Assembly: GCF_900099785.1 (NCBI RefSeq)
Contig: NZ_FNDS01000007.1
Coordinates: 124,001 to 188,000 of the forward strand
Direction of reading: 5' to 3'
From: Pseudomonas panipatensis
Lineage (GTDB): Bacteria > Pseudomonadota > Gammaproteobacteria > Pseudomonadales > Pseudomonadaceae
DNA: 64,000 nt
Each line of letters starts with the position of its first letter. Position 1 is the first letter of the stretch. The translations under genes were made by a program, and so were the position numbers. The notes beneath the pieces are model-generated. The model made no database searches and was not told the origin of the DNA. It saw only the letters and a program-made list of their open reading frames with translations. Positions 58,870 to 64,000 of this stretch are shown in pieces.

Positions 58870-59481
58870 TCAGGCCGGCTGGCGTTGCCAGAGTGCGTAG
58901 TGCACGTTGCCGGCCTGCTTTTCGCGGTGCAGACGCCAGTTGCCGGGCAGGCCGAGGCTGGACGGCAGGCTTTCGCTTTCGGTGTAGATCCAGGCGTCGG
59001 CCGCCAGCCAGCCGCGCTCTTCCAACAGGCGACAGGCGTTCTGCAGCAGGTCCTGATGGAAGGGTGGGTCGAGGAAGACCAGATCGCAGGGCGTCGCCGG
59101 CTGTTTTTCCAGGTAGGCGAGGGCGTCCTGCAACTGCACCTGGCCGCTGCTGCACTTGAGCGTGTCGAGGTGGCCGCGCAGGGCGGCCACGGCGTCGCGG
59201 TTCAGGTCCAGTGCGAGGCCCTGGCTGGCGCCGCGCGACAAGGCTTCGAGGAAGAGCGCGCCGCTGCCGGCGAAGGGGTCGAGCACCCGCGCGCCGGGCA
59301 CGTAGGGCGCCAGCCAGTTGAACAGCGTCTCGCGCACCCGGTCGGGGGTCGGCCGCAGGCCGGGGCCCTCGGGGAAGGCGAAGCGGCGGCTGCGCCACTC
59401 GCCGCCGATGATGCGCAATTGGCCCTGGCCGCCGTGCGGGCGCGCGGCGGGGCTTTTGCGCGCGTTGGGTTTTCCGTTCAT
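58870..59481 (-). CDS. rsmD: 16S rRNA (guanine-966-N2)-methyltransferase
   Basis: A 203-residue SAM-dependent methyltransferase. The IIGGEWRSRRF segment near residues 24-34, the SAM motif DPFAGSGALFLEAL near 68-81 and the catalytic LDPPF near 136-140 are all present. Its ATG overlaps the stop of the upstream M16 gene by one base (TGATG), showing translational coupling. Confidence 0.94.
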   Translation of the reverse strand: MNGKPNARKSPAARPHGGQGQLRIIGGEWRSRRFAFPEGPGLRPTPDRVRETLFNWLAPYVPGARVLDPFAGSGALFLEALSRGASQGLALDLNRDAVAALRGHLDTLKCSSGQVQLQDALAYLEKQPATPCDLVFLDPPFHQDLLQNACRLLEERGWLAADAWIYTESESLPSSLGLPGNWRLHREKQAGNVHYALWQRQPA

Positions 59482-60983
59482 CAGTGCTCCGGTACGCCGA
59501 GGGGCTGCTCGGCCGGCTTGTCGGTGGGCGGCGGCAGCGGCTTCTGCGGCACCGTCGGTCCGGCGGTGACGATGACGAATGCGTCCGGGTCGAGGTGGCG
59601 TTGCATGGCGGCCTTGACCTTCTCCACGTCCAGGGCCTGGACCTGGGCGAGGAAGTTCTCCAGGTAGTCCGTGGGCAGGTCGTAGAAACCAATGGCGCCG
59701 AGCTGGCCGACGATATCGGCGTTGCTCGCGGTGCTCAGCGGGAAGCTGCCGGCCAGCTCGCGCTTGGCATCGTCGAGTTCCTTCTGTGTCGGACCGCTCT
59801 TCAGGTAGTCACGGACGATGTCCTGGACCAGCTTGAGGGTGCCCTCGCTGAGTTCCGCACGGGTCTGCAGGCTGATGGTGAAGGGTCCGCGCGCCTGCAT
59901 GCCGGTGAAGCCGGAGTACACGCCGTAGGTCAGCCCGCGCTTCTCGCGCACCTGATCCATCAACCGCGTGCCGAAGCCGCCGCCGCCGAGGATCTGGTTG
60001 CCCAGGTAGAGCGCGGCGTAGTCGGGGTCGTTGCGGGTGATGCCCAGTTGCGCCAGCAGCAGATGGGTCTGCTTGGAAGGGAATTCGATGTGGCTGACGC
60101 CGGCCTTGGGCGTTTCCGGCGCGGGCATCGGCGGCAGCGCCGCGCCCTTGGGCAGCGCCTTGGATACGCTGGCGGCGATGGCTTCGGCCTCGGCGCGGCT
60201 GAGGTCGCCGACCAGTGCGATCACCGTATTGCCGGCGGCGTAGGCCTTCTGATGGAAGGCGCGGAGCTGGGCGCTGGTGAACGCCGGCACCGAGCGCTCG
60301 TTGCCATCGCTGGAGTGGGCGTAGGGGTGATTGCCGTAGAGGCGCTTGAACAGCTCGTTGCCAGCCAGCTTGCCGGGGTTCTGCTTCTGGTACTCGAAGC
60401 CGGCCAGCAACTGGTTCTTGATGCGCGCCAGGGCGTCCTCGGGGAAGGTCGGCTGGCCGACCACCTGGTCGAACAGTTGCAGTGCCGCATCGCGCTTGGT
60501 CTTGTCGCTCAGGCTGCGCAGGCCGGCCACCGCCATGTCGCGGTAGGAGCCGTTGCTGAAGTCGGCGCCGAGGTCCTCGAAGCCGGCGGCGATGGCGCTG
60601 GTGTCCTTGCCCGGCACGCCTTCGTTGAGCATGGCGTTGGTCAGCATGGCCAGGCCGGGCGTGTCGCCGTCCTGGCTGCTACCGGCGGCGAGGGTCAGGC
60701 GCAGGTCGAACATCGGCAGCTCGTGGGCTTCGACGAAGAGCACGCGGGCGCCCTCGGCGGTCTGCCAGCGCTGGATCTGCAAGCTGCGGTGCGTCGGCGC
60801 CTTGCCGGCGGCTTCGGCCAGGGATTGCAGGCCGACCGGCGCGCTCGCGGTGGCGGCGGCGGCGGTGGTGGCGCTGGGTGGATTGCCGCCGGCGGGGCGG
60901 CTGACGCAGAAGGCCAGGCCGCCCAGCAGGACCAGGACCAGCAGGCCGATCAGGCCGTAGCGCAGGCCGTTTCGTTCACTCAT
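59481..60983 (-). CDS. M16-family peptidase-like protein without the zinc motif
   Basis: A 500-residue membrane-anchored M16 protein: an N-terminal helix (about 8-25), then two M16 domains. The place where HxxEH is expected reads GLAMLTNAMLNEG, so the zinc site is lost. It probably forms a heterodimer with the active M16 protein encoded directly upstream, as inactive partners in this family do. It overlaps that gene by 8 nt. Confidence 0.92.
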   Translation of the reverse strand: MSERNGLRYGLIGLLVLVLLGGLAFCVSRPAGGNPPSATTAAAATASAPVGLQSLAEAAGKAPTHRSLQIQRWQTAEGARVLFVEAHELPMFDLRLTLAAGSSQDGDTPGLAMLTNAMLNEGVPGKDTSAIAAGFEDLGADFSNGSYRDMAVAGLRSLSDKTKRDAALQLFDQVVGQPTFPEDALARIKNQLLAGFEYQKQNPGKLAGNELFKRLYGNHPYAHSSDGNERSVPAFTSAQLRAFHQKAYAAGNTVIALVGDLSRAEAEAIAASVSKALPKGAALPPMPAPETPKAGVSHIEFPSKQTHLLLAQLGITRNDPDYAALYLGNQILGGGGFGTRLMDQVREKRGLTYGVYSGFTGMQARGPFTISLQTRAELSEGTLKLVQDIVRDYLKSGPTQKELDDAKRELAGSFPLSTASNADIVGQLGAIGFYDLPTDYLENFLAQVQALDVEKVKAAMQRHLDPDAFVIVTAGPTVPQKPLPPPTDKPAEQPLGVPEH

Positions 60984-62346
60984 GGGTCTGCTCCTTGTCG
61001 CTGGGGGATTCCGGCAGCACCTGGGCGAGGGTCAGGCGCGAGCGGGTGAAATACGTGCGCGCGGCATTCTGGATGTCCTGCGCGGTGACTTGCTGGATGG
61101 CCTCCAGGTCCTGGTCGGCGAGGCGCCAGGACAGGCCGACGCTCTCCAGTTGGCCGATGCTGCTGGCCTGGCTGGCGATGGAGTCGCGCTCGAAGACCAG
61201 TCCGGCGATCACCTGGGCGCGCACGCGCTCCAGTTCTTCCTGGCTCGGCGGGGTGTTCTTCAGCTCGTCGAGCTGCTGCCAGAGCGCGCTTTCCACCTGC
61301 TCCAGGGTCTTGCCCTTCTGCACGTTGGGCGTGGCGCTGAGGACGAACAGGCTGTCGCCGCGGGCGAAGGCGTCATAGGAGGCAGAGGCGCCGGAGACTA
61401 GCTCCGTGCCACGCTCCAGACGTTCCGACAGGCGGGCGCTGTAACCGCCATCGAGCAGCGCCGAAATCAGCCGCAGGGCATGCACCTCGCGCGGGTTCTG
61501 CGCGCTGCCCAGGCCGGGCACGTTGAAGCCCATGATCAGGCTGGGCAGTTGGGTGCGCACATGCAGCGCCAGGCGCCGCTCGCCGGGCTCGGCCAGCTCC
61601 AGCGGCTTGCGTGCCGGCGGCAGCTCGCGTTTCGGGATGTCGCCGAACCAGCGCTGCGCCAGTTGGTGGACCTCTTCGGGCTGGACATCGCCGACCACCA
61701 CCAGGGTGGCGTTGTTCGGCGTGTACCAGGCCTTGTACCAGGCGCGCAGGTCGTCGATGGTCATGCGCTGCAGGTCGGCCATCCAGCCGATGGTCGGGGT
61801 GTGATAGCCGCTGGACAGGTAGGCGCTGGCCTTGAAGCGCTCGAAGGCCAGGGCGTTGGGTTTGTCGTCGGTGCGCAGGCGGCGTTCTTCCTTGATGACC
61901 TCGATTTCGCTCTTGAACTGCTCGGCCGGCAGGCTCAGGTGGGCCATGCGGTCGGCTTCCAGCTCGAAGGCCACCGGCAGGCGGTCCTTGGCCAGCACCT
62001 GGTAATAGGCGGTGTAGTCGTCGGTGGTGAAGGCGTTCTCCTCGGCGCCGAGGTCGCGCAGCACGCGCGAGGCCTCGCCCGGACCGAGCTTGCTGCTGCC
62101 CTTGAACATCATGTGTTCGAGGGCGTGGGACAACCCGGTGAGGCCGGGTGTCTCGTAGCTGGAGCCGACCTTGTACCAGACCTGCGAGACCACCACGGGC
62201 GCGCGATGGTCCTCGCGGACCACGACCTTGAGGCCGTTGTCCAGGGTGTATTCATGGGTCGGCTGCGGCTCGGCGGCGCAGGCCAGCAGTGGCAGGCACA
62301 AGCTGCCGAACAGCAGGCCGGCGGAGCGGCGTGCGGAAATTTTCAT
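60976..62346 (-). CDS. M16-family zinc peptidase
   Basis: A 456-residue periplasmic metallopeptidase. The signal peptide ends near LLACA-AEPQP. The inverted zinc motif HALEH is in GLSHALEHMMFKG near residues 75-87, with the downstream glutamate in the E-x6-E region that follows. It overlaps the inactive partner gene by 8 nt. The M16-M16-rsmD cluster is divergent from ftsY, an arrangement kept in P. aeruginosa. Substrate peptides are unknown. Confidence 0.93.
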   Translation of the reverse strand: MKISARRSAGLLFGSLCLPLLACAAEPQPTHEYTLDNGLKVVVREDHRAPVVVSQVWYKVGSSYETPGLTGLSHALEHMMFKGSSKLGPGEASRVLRDLGAEENAFTTDDYTAYYQVLAKDRLPVAFELEADRMAHLSLPAEQFKSEIEVIKEERRLRTDDKPNALAFERFKASAYLSSGYHTPTIGWMADLQRMTIDDLRAWYKAWYTPNNATLVVVGDVQPEEVHQLAQRWFGDIPKRELPPARKPLELAEPGERRLALHVRTQLPSLIMGFNVPGLGSAQNPREVHALRLISALLDGGYSARLSERLERGTELVSGASASYDAFARGDSLFVLSATPNVQKGKTLEQVESALWQQLDELKNTPPSQEELERVRAQVIAGLVFERDSIASQASSIGQLESVGLSWRLADQDLEAIQQVTAQDIQNAARTYFTRSRLTLAQVLPESPSDKEQTHE

Positions 62347-62495
62347 CGTCGATCAGAACCTTTCTGATGGCCCGGCGGGTCTAGAGAGGGCTGCCGGACA
62401 GCCTCTTAACCCCGGCAGGCAAGGAGATGCTAGGATACCCATCCGTTTTCCGGGCGGCCACGTCCCGTGCCGCTCCCTTGAGATGCAAGCCATTC

Positions 62496-63833
62496 ATGTT
62501 TGGTTCCAACGACGACAAGAAGGCCCCGCAGAGCGGGGAGAAAAAAGGTCTTTTCGGCTGGTTGCGGAAGAAGCCGCAGGTCAGCGAAGAGCCCGTAGCC
62601 CAGCCCGCGCCGAGTGCCGAGGCCGTTCCGCCGCAGCCGGCGGAAGCCCAGCCGGTGCCTCCGCCCGCTGACGTTCTGACGCAAGCCGAGGCGCCCGCGG
62701 TCGAGGTGTCCCCGGTCGAGCAATCGCCGGTGGTGACGCTGGCGGTGCCGCCGGCACCGCTCCAGGCCGCCGAGCCGGCGCCTGTCCCGCCCCCGGTTGT
62801 CGCGCCGGTCGCGCCCGTGGCCGCCGAGCGCGCCGCGCCGCTTCCCGAGCCCGTCCCGGCGCCGGTCGCCGACGCCAAGCCCGCGCCCGCCGAACCGGCC
62901 AAGGTCGGCTTCTTCGCGCGCCTCAAGCAGGGCCTGTCGAAGACCAGCGCCAGCATCGGCGAAGGCATGGCCAGCCTGTTCCTCGGCAGGAAGGCCATCG
63001 ACGACGACCTGCTCGACGAAATCGAAACCCGCCTGCTGACCGCCGATGTCGGTGTCGAAGCGACCACCACCATCGTGCAGAACCTGACCAAACGCGTGGC
63101 GCGCAAGGAACTGGCCGACAGCGAGGCACTGTACAAGGCCCTGCAAGAGGAGCTGGCCGGGCTCTTGCGTCCGGTCGAGCGGCCGCTGGCCATCGAAGCC
63201 GGCAAGCAGCCCTATGTGATCCTCGTGGTGGGCGTGAACGGTGTGGGCAAGACCACCACCATCGGCAAGCTGGCGAAGAAGCTGCAACTGGAAGGCAAGA
63301 AGGTCATGCTCGCCGCGGGCGACACCTTCCGCGCCGCCGCCGTCGAGCAATTGCAGGTGTGGGGCGAGCGCAACAACATCGCGGTGATCGCCCAGCACAC
63401 CGGCGCCGATTCGGCTTCGGTGATCTTCGATGCGGTGCAGGCGGCCAAGGCCCGTGGCATCGACGTACTGATCGCTGACACGGCCGGGCGCCTGCACACC
63501 AAGGACAACCTGATGGAGGAGCTGAAGAAGGTGCGCCGGGTCATCGGCAAGCTGGACCAGACGGCTCCCCACGAGGTGCTGCTGGTGCTGGACGCCGGTA
63601 CCGGGCAGAACGCCATCAACCAGGCCAAGCAGTTCAACAATGCGGTTGAACTCACGGGCCTAGCCCTGACCAAACTGGACGGCACCGCCAAGGGCGGGGT
63701 GATCTTCGCCCTGGCCAAGCAGTTCGGCCTGCCGATCCGCTACATCGGTGTCGGCGAGGGTATCGACGATTTGCGCACCTTCGAAGCCGACGCCTTCGTT
63801 CGGGCACTCTTCGAGACTCGGGAGACCGCATGA
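62496..63833 (+). CDS. ftsY: Signal recognition particle receptor FtsY
   Basis: GTPase that docks the SRP-ribosome complex at the inner membrane. The 445-residue product has an N-terminal basic patch and a Pro/Ala/Val-rich acidic A region (about 30-145), then the NG domain. G1 is GVNGVGKTTT near residue 247, G3 DTAGR near 328 and G4 TKLDGTAKGG near 388. The ATG at 62496 (MFGSNDDKK) was chosen; the frame from 62427 adds 23 unrelated residues. Its stop overlaps the start of ftsE (ATGA). Confidence 0.96.
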   Translation: MFGSNDDKKAPQSGEKKGLFGWLRKKPQVSEEPVAQPAPSAEAVPPQPAEAQPVPPPADVLTQAEAPAVEVSPVEQSPVVTLAVPPAPLQAAEPAPVPPPVVAPVAPVAAERAAPLPEPVPAPVADAKPAPAEPAKVGFFARLKQGLSKTSASIGEGMASLFLGRKAIDDDLLDEIETRLLTADVGVEATTTIVQNLTKRVARKELADSEALYKALQEELAGLLRPVERPLAIEAGKQPYVILVVGVNGVGKTTTIGKLAKKLQLEGKKVMLAAGDTFRAAAVEQLQVWGERNNIAVIAQHTGADSASVIFDAVQAAKARGIDVLIADTAGRLHTKDNLMEELKKVRRVIGKLDQTAPHEVLLVLDAGTGQNAINQAKQFNNAVELTGLALTKLDGTAKGGVIFALAKQFGLPIRYIGVGEGIDDLRTFEADAFVRALFETRETA

Positions 63834-64000
63834 TCCGCTTCGAGCAGGTCGGCAAACGCTATCCCAATGGCCACGTCGGCCTGCATGAGGCTTCGTTCCG
63901 CATCCACCGCGGCGAAATCCTCTTCGTCACCGGCCACTCCGGTGCCGGCAAGAGCACCCTGCTGCGCCTGATCTTGGCGATGGAAAGGCCCACCTCGGGC
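63830..64000 (+). CDS. ftsE: Cell division ATP-binding protein FtsE (5' part)
   Basis: The first 57 codons of the ABC ATPase that works with FtsX to activate septal peptidoglycan hydrolases. It starts MIRFEQVGKRYPNG, and the Walker A sequence GHSGAGKST is complete at residues about 36-44. The rest lies beyond the right edge. It overlaps ftsY by 4 nt, as in the conserved ftsYEX operon. Confidence 0.95.
   Translation, partial: MIRFEQVGKRYPNGHVGLHEASFRIHRGEILFVTGHSGAGKSTLLRLILAMERPTSG

Overview
This is a 64 kb stretch of chromosome from a high-GC gammaproteobacterium, almost certainly a Pseudomonas of the P. aeruginosa group. Three points support this: protein-level family recognition, the gene order (ppk-ppx-trxA-rho-ubiD; zapA-6S RNA-fau; ygfB-pepP-ubiH-ubiI; gcvTHP; fdhF/fdhD; nudE-cysQ; mutM; fdx-coaD; rsmD-M16-M16-ftsY-ftsE), and features typical of the genus. 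Both ends are cut inside genes: ppk at the left and ftsE at the right. I recognised no tRNA, rRNA, CRISPR array, transposase or integrase.

Layout. (1) 0-9.2 kb: polyphosphate metabolism (ppk and ppx, convergent), thioredoxin, Rho with an unusual leader, UbiD, a ferredoxin-type reductase, a quinone reductase and a FliL-like protein. (2) 9.3-14.3 kb: a three-gene HlyD/ABC/permease exporter. (3) 14.4-21.1 kb: EVE protein, a 43-residue membrane protein, fau, 6S RNA, zapA, a ZapB-like coiled-coil protein, ygfB, pepP and the ubiquinone hydroxylases ubiH and ubiI. (4) 21.1-28.5 kb: a ferric-iron binding protein and permease with no ATPase gene, then the glycine cleavage genes gcvT, gcvH and gcvP. 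(5) 28.5-36.4 kb: two small proteins, then an accessory block with an octaheme cytochrome/TPR protein, a three-subunit gluconate-dehydrogenase-type complex and thyA. (6) 36.4-40.6 kb: Fe-dependent alcohol dehydrogenase, thioesterase, a BRO-N antirepressor-like gene preceded by a candidate phage C4 antisense RNA, and two glycine-zipper proteins. (7) 40.6-47.6 kb: FdhF-like molybdoenzyme, FdhD, LysR regulator, LysM/BON protein, nucleotidase, NudE, CysQ. (8) 47.7-64 kb: mutM, acyltransferase, ggt, ferredoxin, coaD, a second GMC oxidoreductase with a Tat partner, an aldehyde dehydrogenase with a divergent TetR regulator, an acetyltransferase, a hydrolase, rsmD, two M16 peptidases, ftsY and ftsE.

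From memory of the PAO1 gene order, the left 47.6 kb corresponds to the left replichore (about PA5242 down to PA5175, with gaps) and everything from mutM onward to the right replichore (about PA0357 to PA0374). Both run away from the origin, so the window probably crosses a breakpoint of an inversion symmetrical about the origin, between cysQ and mutM.

The most interesting locus is 38.07-38.81 kb. An isolated BRO-N gene is preceded by an 80-nt fold that resembles the P1/P7 C4 antisense RNA. That RNA carries a bipartite sequence complementary to two sites, one overlapping an upstream in-frame start codon of the same gene. I read this as a possible stand-alone antirepressor control module without its phage.
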